From NCBI GenBank assembly GCA_021739635.1, contig JAIPBH010000009.1:62001-126000 (forward strand): a stretch of DNA of 64,000 nt. The letters run 5' to 3'. The position numbers were made by a program, and so were the translations under genes. The notes beneath the pieces were generated by a model. The model searched no databases, had not been told where the DNA came from, and saw only the letters and a list, made by a program, of their open reading frames with translations. Below are positions 28,650 to 37,122 of the stretch, one piece after another. Numbering within the stretch: position 1 is the stretch's first letter; each line of letters starts with the position of its first letter. This DNA comes from Flavobacteriaceae bacterium (GTDB taxonomy: Bacteria; Bacteroidota; Bacteroidia; Flavobacteriales; Flavobacteriaceae).

Positions 28650-29111
28650 TTAAAATTTAATCATCACTTTTGCTTCTACAATATCACTATAAGCTATAAT
28701 AGCTTGTTTTACTACTGTTACTTTACCTTTTCCTTGCGGTTTTGGTTCTCTAACTTTCCATTCTAACAAAATACCTTCTTCTGATATTCCTTTCAGAATA
28801 GCTTCCAATTTTCCTGAAGTTGTTTTAACCTCAAGTTCTCTTCCGATATTTTTATTATACTGTCTTTGGTTAACTATTGGAGATGTTGCTCCTGCTGAAG
28901 CGACTTCTAATGCAAAATCAACTTCTTCCCTATCTAGATTGTGCTCAATGGCTCTGCTTACAAACATGCAGTCTTCTACACTTACACCATGATCACCATC
29001 AATAACAATATTTATTCTATTATCATCAGAAATAGTCATGCCAATAAGAAACAAATCTGTTCTTTCAGACAATGCTTTTTCAAGTAATTCTTTGACGGTA
29101 TCTTTAAACAT
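28650..29111 (-). CDS. rimP: Ribosome maturation factor RimP
   Basis: 153 residues with the RimP two-domain plan: an N-terminal alpha/beta domain (about 1-85, including VEDCMFVSRAIE and the conserved LEVASAGATSPI) and a C-terminal SH3-like barrel. It assists assembly of the 30S subunit. First gene of the rimP-nusA-infB operon. The promoter candidate lies at 29174-29181, and a terminator-like hairpin separates it from the ATG. Confidence 0.95.
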   Translation of the reverse strand: MFKDTVKELLEKALSERTDLFLIGMTISDDNRINIVIDGDHGVSVEDCMFVSRAIEHNLDREEVDFALEVASAGATSPIVNQRQYNKNIGRELEVKTTSGKLEAILKGISEEGILLEWKVREPKPQGKGKVTVVKQAIIAYSDIVEAKVMIKF

Positions 29112-29115
29112 TTTT

Positions 29116-29146
29116 ATTATAAAAAGAGGGGACTTTCCGTCCCCTC
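29116..29146 (-). promoter_or_regulatory. Terminator-like hairpin in the rimP leader (candidate attenuator)
   Basis: Perfect 8-bp stem GAGGGGAC / GTCCCCTC (29126-29133 and 29139-29146) with a 5-base loop. On the minus strand it is followed at once by TTTTTAT, and the rimP ATG comes 14 bases after the stem. It lies between the operon promoter and the first gene. No gene ends here on either strand, so it is not an ordinary 3' terminator. It is G/C-rich against an A/T-rich background. Confidence 0.65.
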
Positions 29147-29173
29147 ATTTCTTTGATTTGCCTTACAACGGCG

Positions 29174-29181
29174 CAAATATA
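29174..29181 (-). promoter_or_regulatory. Promoter -7 element for rimP-nusA-infB
   Basis: Minus-strand TATATTTG, exact TAnnTTTG, with TTTA about 19 bases upstream. It would give a leader of about 55-60 bases containing the hairpin at 29116-29146. Confidence 0.55.
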
Positions 29182-29255
29182 TAATTTTTTAATTGATTTC
29201 TAAAGTAATATTCATAAATTTATAAGGATTAAAGCTTACTTAACATAAACAGAAT

Positions 29256-30083
29256 ATGAAAAAAATATTAATACCTACTGATTTTTCTGAGCAAGCTGAA
29301 AACGCTTTAAAAGTAGCTGCACAATTAGCTAAAAAACAAAAAGCAGAAATTTATTTGCTTCACACTTTAGAGTTGCCTCTGCAAAAAATTGATCCTTTAA
29401 GTACAAACCAAAATTTGCCTGAGGCCATGTATTTCATGCAACTAGCCCATAAACATTTTGAAGGCTTATTAGAAAAAAATTACTTAGAAGGATTAAACGT
29501 GCATGAAATAGTAGAATTTTACGAGCCATTTAGAGGAGTTTATCAAGTTTGCAAAAAACATGATATTGATTTGATTGTAATGGGATCTAGTGGCACAAAT
29601 AGTTTTAAAGAAATGCTGATTGGATCAAATACTGAAAAAGTGGTTAGAACATCTGAAATACCTGTTTTAGTAGTTAAAAAAGAGCATCCTGTATTTAAGG
29701 TTAATAATTTTGTTTTTGCTTCAAATTTTAAAGACCATTACAAAGCCCCATACATTAAAGCCACTGAATTTGCTAAATTATTTAATGCAAAAATGCATCT
29801 TCTAATAGTTAATACTGCAGGTCATTTTATAACAACACATGATGCTCAAGAACGTATGCTTGAATTTGCCAAATGTGCTGATTTTGATAATTTTACAACT
29901 AATATTTATAATGACATAACTGTTGAAAAAGGAATTATGAATTTTTCTCAATCTATTTCTGCAGATTTAATTGGTATGTGCACACATGGCCGACAAGGGC
30001 TTTCAAGCTTTTTTAATGGTAGCATAAGTGAAGATTTATTAAATAATGCTAAAAGACCAGTGATTACCTTTAAAGTTCAATAA
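29256..30083 (+). CDS. Tandem-domain universal stress protein
   Basis: 275 residues with two Usp domains in tandem. Domain 1 (about 1-143) begins KKILIPTDFSEQAENAL and has the ATP-binding signature GSSG, nine residues, GS (in GSSGTNSFKEMLIGSN). Domain 2 (about 148-275) has CTHGRQGLSSFFNGS, in which the first glycine of the motif is replaced by cysteine. So domain 1 looks able to bind ATP and domain 2 slightly diverged. Double Usp proteins are common in Flavobacteria, but their targets are mostly unknown. A near-consensus TAAATTTA lies at 29215-29222. It is divergent from rimP. Confidence 0.9.
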   Translation: MKKILIPTDFSEQAENALKVAAQLAKKQKAEIYLLHTLELPLQKIDPLSTNQNLPEAMYFMQLAHKHFEGLLEKNYLEGLNVHEIVEFYEPFRGVYQVCKKHDIDLIVMGSSGTNSFKEMLIGSNTEKVVRTSEIPVLVVKKEHPVFKVNNFVFASNFKDHYKAPYIKATEFAKLFNAKMHLLIVNTAGHFITTHDAQERMLEFAKCADFDNFTTNIYNDITVEKGIMNFSQSISADLIGMCTHGRQGLSSFFNGSISEDLLNNAKRPVITFKVQ

Positions 30084-30104
30084 CTTATTATTTCTAAAAA
30101 ATAA

Positions 30105-30136
30105 AAAACCCTAATCTTAAATTAGATTAGGGTTTA
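30105..30136. terminator. Terminator shared by the universal stress gene and tRNA-Gln
   Basis: Inverted repeat AAACCCTAATCT / AGATTAGGGTTT with a short AT loop. T-tracts flank it most strongly on the minus strand (TTTTTTATTTTTT), where it ends the tRNA-Gln transcript. Confidence 0.82.
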
Positions 30137-30144
30137 CAATTATG

Positions 30145-30217
30145 TTGGCTTACTAGGGCTCGAACCTAGACTCTTCTGGACCAAAACCAGACGTGTTGCC
30201 AGTTACACCATAAGCCA
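30145..30217 (-). tRNA. tRNA-Gln (anticodon TTG)
   Basis: 73-base cloverleaf on the minus strand. The acceptor TGGCTTA pairs with TAAGCCA, discriminator A. The anticodon stem is CTGG/CCAG around the loop TTTTGGT, giving anticodon TTG. The T arm carries GGTTCGAGC. CCA is not encoded. The remainder of the 376-base gap between the stress gene and the DUF2723 gene holds the terminator, the tRNA promoter and otherwise only A/T-rich sequence. Confidence 0.95.
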
Positions 30218-30234
30218 ATGTGTAATTGAGGGTG

Positions 30235-30264
30235 CAAATTTAGTACAAAGTTTTATTTTCACAA
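30235..30264 (-). promoter_or_regulatory. Promoter for tRNA-Gln
   Basis: Minus strand: TTG at 30264-30262, a 19-base spacer, then TAAATTTG at 30242-30235. This is an ideal Bacteroidota promoter (TTG-N19-TAnnTTTG), 18 bases before the tRNA 5' end. Confidence 0.75.
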
Positions 30265-30460
30265 GTATTTTTTTGAAAAATAATCAAATGTTATTGCAGT
30301 TTCTTAGAATTTGAAATAGCTATTATTTTAAATACTTATTAATATGTTATCATTTCTTATATTCATGCAATAAATCAATTATGTTAACACAAACTAAATA
30401 CTTATATAGCTTTACATATTTATTCTTAAATTCGCCATCATAAATAAATAAAAAAATCAA

Positions 30461-33400
30461 ATGACATATTTCAACTTTAAAAAATGGAACACCATAATGG
30501 GTTGGTTCACTTTTTTAATTGCTTTTATAACTTATGGCTTAACTATTGAGCCAACTGTAAGTTTTTGGGATGCAGGTGAATATATTTTAACATCATCAAA
30601 ACTTCAAGTAGGACATCCTCCAGGAGCACCATTATTTCAAATGTTTGGGGCATTTTTTTCCATGTTTACCTTTGGAAATAACCAACTTGTAGGAATGATG
30701 CTAAATATGATGAGTGCCGTGGCTAGTGCATTTACTATTCTTTTTATGTTCTGGACCATCACACTTTTACTTAAAAAACTAGTTATTAAAAACAAAGAAT
30801 TGTCTCAACAAAAGGCCATTGCTATTCTTGGCAGTGGCTTGGTTGGAAGTTTAGCCTTTACGTTTACTGATTCTTTTTGGTTTAACGCCGTTGAAACAGA
30901 GGTTTATGCTATGGCAACCCTTATCATGTCCATTTTATTTTGGTTAGGCTTACGTTGGGAACAAGATATGCATAAACCAAGAGGCAACCGTTGGCTTATT
31001 TTAATATCGTTTGTTATTGGGCTATCATTTGGAGTTCACTTTATGGGATTATTAACTATTCCTGCTATTGGGCTTGTTTATTATTTTAAAAATTATAAAA
31101 CAGTTACCGTTAAAAACTTCATTATTGCCAATTTGGTTTCTGTTGCTGTATTACTGTTTGTTTTCAAACTTTTGGCGCCAAACCTTTTAAGGCTTTTTAG
31201 TGATTTTGAAATCTTCTTTGTAAATTCTTTAGGACTTCCTTTTAATTCAGGCTCCATCATTGCTGGGTTACTTTTGGTGGCCGTTATTTATTTTGGATTA
31301 AAATATACTTACAAAAAAAATTGTATCTATCTTAACACAGGTATCCTTTGTGTTAGTTTTATTATCATTGGTTTTTCGTCTTGGTTATTATTACCAATTA
31401 GAGCCAATGCCAATGTGGTGATTAATGAAAATAATCCGTCAAGTGCTAGAGAATTATTGGCCTACTACAATTTAGAGCAGTATCCAGAAACGCATTTGTT
31501 TTACGGACCTCAATTTACAGACCAATATGCTTATCTTGATGAAAACAATCCGTATGTAGATGACAAACCTAAATACGAAAAAGATGAAGCTAAAGGCAAA
31601 TACGTGATTGTAAATGATTACAAAAACGCCAAACAAAATTACAATTCAAACCATGCTTCCATACTTCCAAGAATGTGGAGTGCAGAACATGCCGAAAATT
31701 ACATGATGTTTTCAGGGTATTTGGATTTTAAATTAAAACCTGATTACCAAATGCAAAACGAACTTAGAACACTTGTAACAAATTTTAAAAATGATGTTGC
31801 TAAAGGTAATGTTGATTATGAAGATTACAACAATTTTCTAAAACGATACAAAAGTTATATAGACATTGAAAAACCTTCATTAGCAAGCAACATTGTTTAC
31901 ATGATACAATATCAATTAGGTTACATGTACTGGCGTTATTTTATGTGGAATTTTACTGGAAGACAAGACGATATTCAAGGTAGATTGGATAATCACGGAA
32001 ATTGGATTAGCGGTATTAAACCTATTGACGAGTGGCATTTAGGTTTGTCACAAGACAACTTACCAAGTGATATAAAAAATAATAAAGCAAGAAATACCTA
32101 CTATTTTTTACCACTCATACTTGGTCTTATTGGGTTATTCTTTTTATTCAATAAAGACAAAAAACTCTTTTGGGTCATGCTGGTATTTTTCTTGTTTACT
32201 GGGCTTGCCATACAATTTTACACCAATGTTCGCCCTTTTGAACCTAGAGAACGTGATTACTCAGTAGTTGGTTCTTTTTATGTGTTTGCCATTTGGATTG
32301 GGTTTGGCGTATTTGCCATTTTTAACGCCCTAAAAAAATACTCATCTTCAAAATATTTAGCACCTGCTATTACCATTGTTTGCTTAGTTTTAGTTCCCGG
32401 AATTTTAGCTGCAAACAATTGGGATGACCATGACAGATCTGATAAATACACCGCTAAATCAATGGCTAAAATGTATTTAGATTCTTGTGGAAAAGACGCC
32501 ATTTTATTTTCAATTGGTGATAATGATACGTTTGCTCTTTGGTATGCTCAAGAAATTGAAGGCTATAGAACCGATGTTCGCGTAGTTAATACCAGTTTAT
32601 TTCAAACAGATTGGTATATTGACCAAATGAAACGCCGTGCTTATGATAGTGATCCTGTACCATCGCAACTTACACATGATCAGTATAAATATGGTACCAA
32701 TGATTATATAATTAAAGAACCCATATTTAACGACACTATTGAAGTAAAAGATTTCTTGAATTTTATTACAAGAAATGATGATGTTACCAAATACAAACAC
32801 ATTTTACTACAACAAGGTGTAGATATTAGCGGGATAAGAAACCAAGATTTAAACGCAAAATACTTGCCAACTGAGTTTTTAAGAATTCCTGTTAATAAAG
32901 AAAATGCTTTAAAATATGGCATTGTAAAACAAAAAGATGCCGATAAAATAGTGCCTTACATTGATATTAAAATTAAAGAAAGTGCGCTTTACAAAAACCG
33001 GTTATTAATGCTTGACATTGTTGCAAATAATGACTGGAAACGCCCTATTTATTTTACTGGCGGAAGTTTTGGTGATGATGATTATATTTGGATGAAAGAC
33101 TATTTACAATTAGATGGCATGTGTTACAAATTAGTGCCTATTAAAACGCCAGTTGATAAAGCAAACCCTTTTGATATGGGACGAGTAGATAGTGATTTGA
33201 TGTATGAAAAAGTTAAAAAATGGGATTGGGGAAATAGCGGTAGTCCAGATATTTATCACGATCCAGAAACTCGCAAAAACGCCATCTCATACAGAGGTAA
33301 TTTAGCACGTTTAGTGGAGCAATTAATAAATGAAGACAAGCTAAGCAAAGCTGAAGAAATAGCTGATATAGCGATGATAAATATGCCTGTAGATTACTAT

Positions 33401-33757
33401 GGTTACTACACCCTTTTAGAACCCTATATAAGTGCGTATTATGAAGTTGGAAACAAAGAAAAAGCAAAGAAGCTTTTTAAAGATGTTGCTAAAAAATATC
33501 AAGAAAATTTAACGTACTACAGTGGATTAACAAAAGATAATCAAGAGCATATGTTTGAAGATATTTACACAGATATTCAACGCTATAAAAGCCTTGTGGA
33601 TGTTTTGATGACCTATGATAAAGAATTTGCAAAAACTGAAAGCGATGTATTTAATTCATATTTAAAACTTTTCAATCATTTTTATGAAGAAGAATCTGCT
33701 GATGATAAACGCTCTGATATAGATATCCCTGTTGATTCAAGTTTAGAAGCAAACTAA
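30461..33757 (+). CDS. DUF2723 glycosyltransferase-like membrane protein
   Basis: 1098 residues. The N-terminal half is a polytopic membrane domain with the DUF2723 core near the start: LTIEPTVSFWDAGEYI and KLQVGHPPGAPLFQM, including the acidic residue in WDAGEY expected for a GT-C glycosyltransferase. The C-terminal half is soluble and ends in TPR-like helices (about 940-1060). The human DUF2723 protein TMEM260 is an O-mannosyltransferase, so a protein O-glycosylation role is plausible for this gene, as Bacteroidota glycosylate many exported proteins; this is inference. A near-consensus TAAATTCG lies at 30427-30434. The deacetylase gene follows after 2 bases, so the two are probably co-transcribed. 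Confidence 0.82.
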   Translation: MTYFNFKKWNTIMGWFTFLIAFITYGLTIEPTVSFWDAGEYILTSSKLQVGHPPGAPLFQMFGAFFSMFTFGNNQLVGMMLNMMSAVASAFTILFMFWTITLLLKKLVIKNKELSQQKAIAILGSGLVGSLAFTFTDSFWFNAVETEVYAMATLIMSILFWLGLRWEQDMHKPRGNRWLILISFVIGLSFGVHFMGLLTIPAIGLVYYFKNYKTVTVKNFIIANLVSVAVLLFVFKLLAPNLLRLFSDFEIFFVNSLGLPFNSGSIIAGLLLVAVIYFGLKYTYKKNCIYLNTGILCVSFIIIGFSSWLLLPIRANANVVINENNPSSARELLAYYNLEQYPETHLFYGPQFTDQYAYLDENNPYVDDKPKYEKDEAKGKYVIVNDYKNAKQNYNSNHASILPRMWSAEHAENYMMFSGYLDFKLKPDYQMQNELRTLVTNFKNDVAKGNVDYEDYNNFLKRYKSYIDIEKPSLASNIVYMIQYQLGYMYWRYFMWNFTGRQDDIQGRLDNHGNWISGIKPIDEWHLGLSQDNLPSDIKNNKARNTYYFLPLILGLIGLFFLFNKDKKLFWVMLVFFLFTGLAIQFYTNVRPFEPRERDYSVVGSFYVFAIWIGFGVFAIFNALKKYSSSKYLAPAITIVCLVLVPGILAANNWDDHDRSDKYTAKSMAKMYLDSCGKDAILFSIGDNDTFALWYAQEIEGYRTDVRVVNTSLFQTDWYIDQMKRRAYDSDPVPSQLTHDQYKYGTNDYIIKEPIFNDTIEVKDFLNFITRNDDVTKYKHILLQQGVDISGIRNQDLNAKYLPTEFLRIPVNKENALKYGIVKQKDADKIVPYIDIKIKESALYKNRLLMLDIVANNDWKRPIYFTGGSFGDDDYIWMKDYLQLDGMCYKLVPIKTPVDKANPFDMGRVDSDLMYEKVKKWDWGNSGSPDIYHDPETRKNAISYRGNLARLVEQLINEDKLSKAEEIADIAMINMPVDYYGYYTLLEPYISAYYEVGNKEKAKKLFKDVAKKYQENLTYYSGLTKDNQEHMFEDIYTDIQRYKSLVDVLMTYDKEFAKTESDVFNSYLKLFNHFYEEESADDKRSDIDIPVDSSLEAN

Positions 33758-33759
33758 GC

Positions 33760-34431
33760 ATGTCTTTAATTCCTACAAAAACACCTTCAGTAGTTAAAAA
33801 AATGTTTCCAAAGTATGTTTGGAGCATCTCAACTACTGAAGCTGTTATTTACCTTACTTTTGATGATGGCCCAACTCCTGAAATTACAGAATGGACTTTA
33901 CAGCAGTTAAAAAAATTTCATGCAAAAGCTACATTTTTTTGTATTGGCAATAACGTTGAAAAATATCCAGTTGTTTTTCAAAAAATTATCAATCATGGTC
34001 ATGCCATAGGTAATCACACACACAATCATTTAAAAGGCTGGAAAACCCAAACCAATGATTATCTTGAAAATGCGTCAAAGGCGCAACAGGTTATCAATTA
34101 TCAATTATCAATTGCCAATAGTCAAGCATCAAGCGTCAATTTATTTCGTCCACCTTACGGAAGAATAAAACCAAAACAAGCTAAACAACTCCAAGCATTA
34201 GGATATCAAATAATAATGTGGGATGTGTTATCATTTGATTGGGATAAAGATGTTACCAGTGAAAAATGCCTAGAAAACGTGATTAAAAACACTGAAAAAG
34301 GAAGTATCATCGTATTTCATGACAGCTTAAAAGCTTCAAAAAATATGATGAATACGTTACCCAAAGTACTAGACTATTATAGTAAATTAGGATTTACTTT
34401 TAAATCGTTGGATTTTACAGGTATTGTTTAA
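33760..34431 (+). CDS. NodB-type polysaccharide deacetylase
   Basis: 223 residues with the NodB homology motifs: TFDDGP (33-38, metal and catalytic Asp), HTHNH (86-90, metal His), RPPYG (130-134) and FHDS near the C-terminus. It removes acetyl groups from an N-acetylated glycan such as peptidoglycan or an exopolysaccharide. No signal peptide is evident, though the N-terminus is short and basic. Residues 111-127 (VINYQLSIANSQASSVN), just before RPPYG, are encoded by a 7-bp tandem repeat and look like an insertion relative to usual NodB proteins. It ends 17 bases inside the convergent thioredoxin-fold gene. Confidence 0.92.
   Translation: MSLIPTKTPSVVKKMFPKYVWSISTTEAVIYLTFDDGPTPEITEWTLQQLKKFHAKATFFCIGNNVEKYPVVFQKIINHGHAIGNHTHNHLKGWKTQTNDYLENASKAQQVINYQLSIANSQASSVNLFRPPYGRIKPKQAKQLQALGYQIIMWDVLSFDWDKDVTSEKCLENVIKNTEKGSIIVFHDSLKASKNMMNTLPKVLDYYSKLGFTFKSLDFTGIV
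34091..34139. repeat. Degenerate heptanucleotide tandem repeat inside the deacetylase gene
   Basis: Seven units of 7 bases: TTATCAA three times, then TTGCCAA, TAGTCAA, GCATCAA, GCGTCAA. The last three positions (CAA) are kept in every unit. The 49 bases keep the reading frame and encode residues 111-127. Confidence 0.8.
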
Positions 34432-34711
34432 TAATACCTATTAAGGTGTTAGCATCTTGCTCGCCACTTTGTCGCCACTTCATTTCACCGTTTTTATAAA
34501 TAATTAATGTTGGCAATCCTTTTACTCTAAGTGCTTCGGCAAGCTCTTGGTTCTTTTCAACATCAATCTTTATCACTTTAGCTTTATCACCAAGTGCAGC
34601 AGCTACATCTCTTAAAACAGGATGCATAGCTGTAGATTGATCATTCCATTCGGTAAAAAAATCTAACAAAACAGGAATGTCTATATCTATTAGTTCCCCA
34701 AATTTTGACAT
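34415..34711 (-). CDS. Thioredoxin-fold protein lacking the CxxC active site
   Basis: 98 residues with a clear thioredoxin fold: VLLDFFTEWNDQSTAMHPV, VIKIDVEKNQELAEALRVKG, the cis-proline region LPTLIIYKNG, and GEQDANTLIGII. Where WCGPCK is expected it reads WNDQSTA, and the protein contains no cysteine, so it cannot do thiol redox chemistry. It may act as a binding or chaperone-like protein. The same kind of protein occurs in relatives to my recollection. It has its own promoter candidate at 34730-34737 and overlaps the deacetylase 3' end tail to tail. Confidence 0.88.
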   Translation of the reverse strand: MSKFGELIDIDIPVLLDFFTEWNDQSTAMHPVLRDVAAALGDKAKVIKIDVEKNQELAEALRVKGLPTLIIYKNGEMKWRQSGEQDANTLIGIIKQYL

Positions 34712-34729
34712 ACTATATTATTTATGAGT

Positions 34730-34737
34730 CAAATGTA
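34730..34737 (-). promoter_or_regulatory. Promoter -7 element for the thioredoxin-fold gene
   Basis: Minus-strand TACATTTG, exact TAnnTTTG, 18 bases upstream of the ATG. No good -33 TTG. Confidence 0.5.
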
Positions 34738-34874
34738 CTTATACAAACCTACGTATTTTTTTGATATTACCATTATTCGTTATGAAATAGGTTTAATTCC
34801 TTAACAAATTAAAAATAAACAATTTCATTATAATTGTAACATTTTAAACCAAAATTTGGCACAAAATGCGATCA

Positions 34875-36110
34875 TTAGGCATTATTTAAACCTTTTTTAA
34901 GCTCAATAACTGTAATTTCTGGCCAAATGCCAACTCTTCCTGGAAATGCATGGTATCCAAAACCTCTGTTTACATTAATAAACCTTCCAAATTCTGAGTA
35001 TAAACCAGCCCATTGTTTGTACACATACTGCGATGGACTCCATCTAAAAAAACCTGGTATTTCTATACCCATTTGAAGTCCGTGGGTATGGCCACTTAAC
35101 GTTAAATGATAATTAAAATCATCATGTTTTACTTTATATTCCCAATGTGATGGATCATGCGACATGAGTATTTTAAAATCTTCTTTTTGAACACCTAAAG
35201 ATGCTTTCTCTAAATCTCCAGCCTGATTAAAGCCTTTTCCCCAGTTTTCTATACCAATTACAGCTATTTTTTGTCCGTCTTTTTCAATATATCGGTGCTC
35301 ATTTAACAATAAATCAAAACCAATTTTGGGATGCACATCTTTAACAGCCTGAAAGTTTTTTGCTTTATCTTCTTTAGAAGGCCAATCTACATAATCTCCA
35401 TAATCATGGTTTCCTAAAATAGATAATTTTCCATAGGGAGCTTTAAAATTTTTAAACGTATCAATCCAAGAATCCATTTCATTAGCCTTGTTATTAACTA
35501 TATCGCCTGTAAATAGAATTAAATCAGACTGTTGTTCATTAATTAAATCAATTCCATACTGAATTTTCTCCGGATTTGTAAAGCTTCCTGAGTGAATATC
35601 AGAAATTTGTGTGATGGTAAACCCATCAAAAGCTTCTGGCAAATCTTCAAAAGATAATTGATATTTTAAGACCTTATAATTATATCTTCCTTGAAAAATT
35701 CCATATAAAAATGATGCAAATGGTATGGCAGCAAGACCTAAAGCTAATTGTGATATAAACAATCTTCTACTAGGAATTGGTTGTGTAAGTTCATTTGAAA
35801 AATAAGATAGTATCTTTTGAAAAAACCTAACAACATCCTCACCAAACATGGTTAGTACTATCACTAACTTAGGTATAAAAAATGTTAATAAAAGACCTAT
35901 TGCTAATTGAAAACCCTTTGTTTGGCCAGCGCTTCTGGGACTTGAATATAGTGTATAAAACAAGTTTAAATAAATAGCTAAAGCTATAAGTATCCAAACC
36001 ATTTTTACATATCTGTTTTTTGTAATGGTTTTAATGGCTTGAAAGGCGTAAAACTCCACTAAAAAAAAGACTACTGAAAAAATAATAAGCGCAACAAAAA
36101 ATCTAGACAT
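34875..36110 (-). CDS. Membrane-anchored calcineurin-like metallophosphoesterase (YkuE/YaeI type)
   Basis: 411 residues. About three N-terminal membrane helices (1-20, 37-56, 68-90), then a segment SRRLFISQLALGLAAIPFAS that resembles a twin-arginine or anchor sequence, then the phosphoesterase domain (about 165-405) with metal motifs DIHSG (171-175), GDIVNN (202-207), GNHDYGD (233-239), and GHTHG near residue 345. Members near YaeI/YkuE act on membrane lipids or UDP-sugar lipids at the membrane; the substrate here is unknown. A promoter candidate TAAATTTG lies at 36125-36132. cutC lies upstream on the same strand with a 102-base gap. Confidence 0.88.
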   Translation of the reverse strand: MSRFFVALIIFSVVFFLVEFYAFQAIKTITKNRYVKMVWILIALAIYLNLFYTLYSSPRSAGQTKGFQLAIGLLLTFFIPKLVIVLTMFGEDVVRFFQKILSYFSNELTQPIPSRRLFISQLALGLAAIPFASFLYGIFQGRYNYKVLKYQLSFEDLPEAFDGFTITQISDIHSGSFTNPEKIQYGIDLINEQQSDLILFTGDIVNNKANEMDSWIDTFKNFKAPYGKLSILGNHDYGDYVDWPSKEDKAKNFQAVKDVHPKIGFDLLLNEHRYIEKDGQKIAVIGIENWGKGFNQAGDLEKASLGVQKEDFKILMSHDPSHWEYKVKHDDFNYHLTLSGHTHGLQMGIEIPGFFRWSPSQYVYKQWAGLYSEFGRFINVNRGFGYHAFPGRVGIWPEITVIELKKGLNNA

Positions 36111-36124
36111 AGATATTTTTTTTT

Positions 36125-36132
36125 CAAATTTA
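36125..36132 (-). promoter_or_regulatory. Promoter -7 element for the metallophosphoesterase gene
   Basis: Minus-strand TAAATTTG, exact TAnnTTTG, 14 bases before the ATG. Confidence 0.5.
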
Positions 36133-36212
36133 TAAAGTTAACAATACAATGACATGTATTTAGTGGAAGATTAACAATTTATTATCATTAAAATTTTAAA
36201 GAACTATTTGAT

Positions 36213-36917
36213 TTACGCTTGAGAAATATCTAATATCGCTTTTATAATGCTTATATCAGATTCTGTTTGATTCTCAATACCAAAATAATCGTTTTTATTT
36301 TTGCAATCTATGGGTTTAGAGGCTGAGGTATGAATGCCTTTAAATCCTGCTTTTTTAAATAAATGAATATTATTAGGATGAATACCTGAACCAGGAAGAA
36401 TTATAATTGTTTGTAACGCTTTTTCTTTTAATTTTTTTAGCAAATCCAACCCTTTTTCGGCAGTAGCTTGTTGACCAGAAGTTAAAATGGTATCAACTCC
36501 TAAATCTATTAATTGATTTAATGAAATCATTGGGTTTGGAGTACAATCAAAAGCTCTGTGAAAGGTAAAGCTTAATGGTTTTGCCAATTCAATAAGTTCA
36601 TTTGTTTTTTCAATATCAATAGAATTATCACTGTGTAGTACTCCAGACACAATACCAAAACACCCTAAATCTTTACATAACTGAATATCTTTTTTCATAA
36701 TATCCAACTCCATTTCAGAATAGACAAAATGGCCACTTCTGGGTCTAATTAAAACATAAACAGGTATGGTTAAAGCATCTGTCACTTGCTTTATTAATCC
36801 ATAACTTGGAGTAATTCCACCAACACCTAATTCTGAACATAGTTCAATACGATGCGCTCCTGCTTCTTCAGCATTTACCGCAGATTGGTAAGAATTTGCA
36901 CAAATCTCTATAATCAT
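36213..36917 (-). CDS. cutC: CutC family protein
   Basis: 234-residue TIM-barrel protein with the CutC signature from the start: IEICANSYQSAVNAEEAGAH, RIELCSELGVGGITPSYGL, then VYVLIRPRSGHFVYS, FHRAFD and LTSGQ. CutC was named for copper homeostasis in E. coli, but the true biochemical role is uncertain and no metal site is obvious beyond the conserved Cys and His residues. It is divergent from the glycosylasparaginase gene across a 205-base gap that holds a 14-bp imperfect hairpin (37030-37066). Confidence 0.9.
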   Translation of the reverse strand: MIIEICANSYQSAVNAEEAGAHRIELCSELGVGGITPSYGLIKQVTDALTIPVYVLIRPRSGHFVYSEMELDIMKKDIQLCKDLGCFGIVSGVLHSDNSIDIEKTNELIELAKPLSFTFHRAFDCTPNPMISLNQLIDLGVDTILTSGQQATAEKGLDLLKKLKEKALQTIIILPGSGIHPNNIHLFKKAGFKGIHTSASKPIDCKNKNDYFGIENQTESDISIIKAILDISQA

Positions 36918-37029
36918 AAAAGATATTATACTTAGTTAATAAGTTAGTAAAATGGATAAATCATGAACTCATTTGTGTTAAAACTACTAATATTCTAATA
37001 ATATTAATAATTAATTATCCTTATCTTTC

Positions 37030-37066
37030 TATTTTAGTTGCTTGTTAAAAAAAGCAAACTAAAATA
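37030..37066. promoter_or_regulatory. Inverted repeat in the cutC / glycosylasparaginase divergent region
   Basis: TATTTTAGTTGCTT pairs with AAGCaAACTAAAATA (one bulged A) around an 8-base A-rich loop. It lies between two divergent start codons, so it is not a 3' terminator; it could be an operator or leader structure. The rest of the 205-base gap shows only A/T-rich sequence and no exact TAnnTTTG. Confidence 0.4.
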
Positions 37067-37122
37067 CCTTTTTGAAAAGTAATTAATTACTTTAAATAAT
37101 TTACACAATTGAAACATTTACT

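Noticed and set aside
34091-34139. Heptamer arrays as CRISPR or microsatellite-type phase switches
   Set aside because: Units are 7 bases with no spacers, and no cas genes are near, so not CRISPR; units are too diverged for rapid slippage except perhaps the three identical TTATCAA copies.
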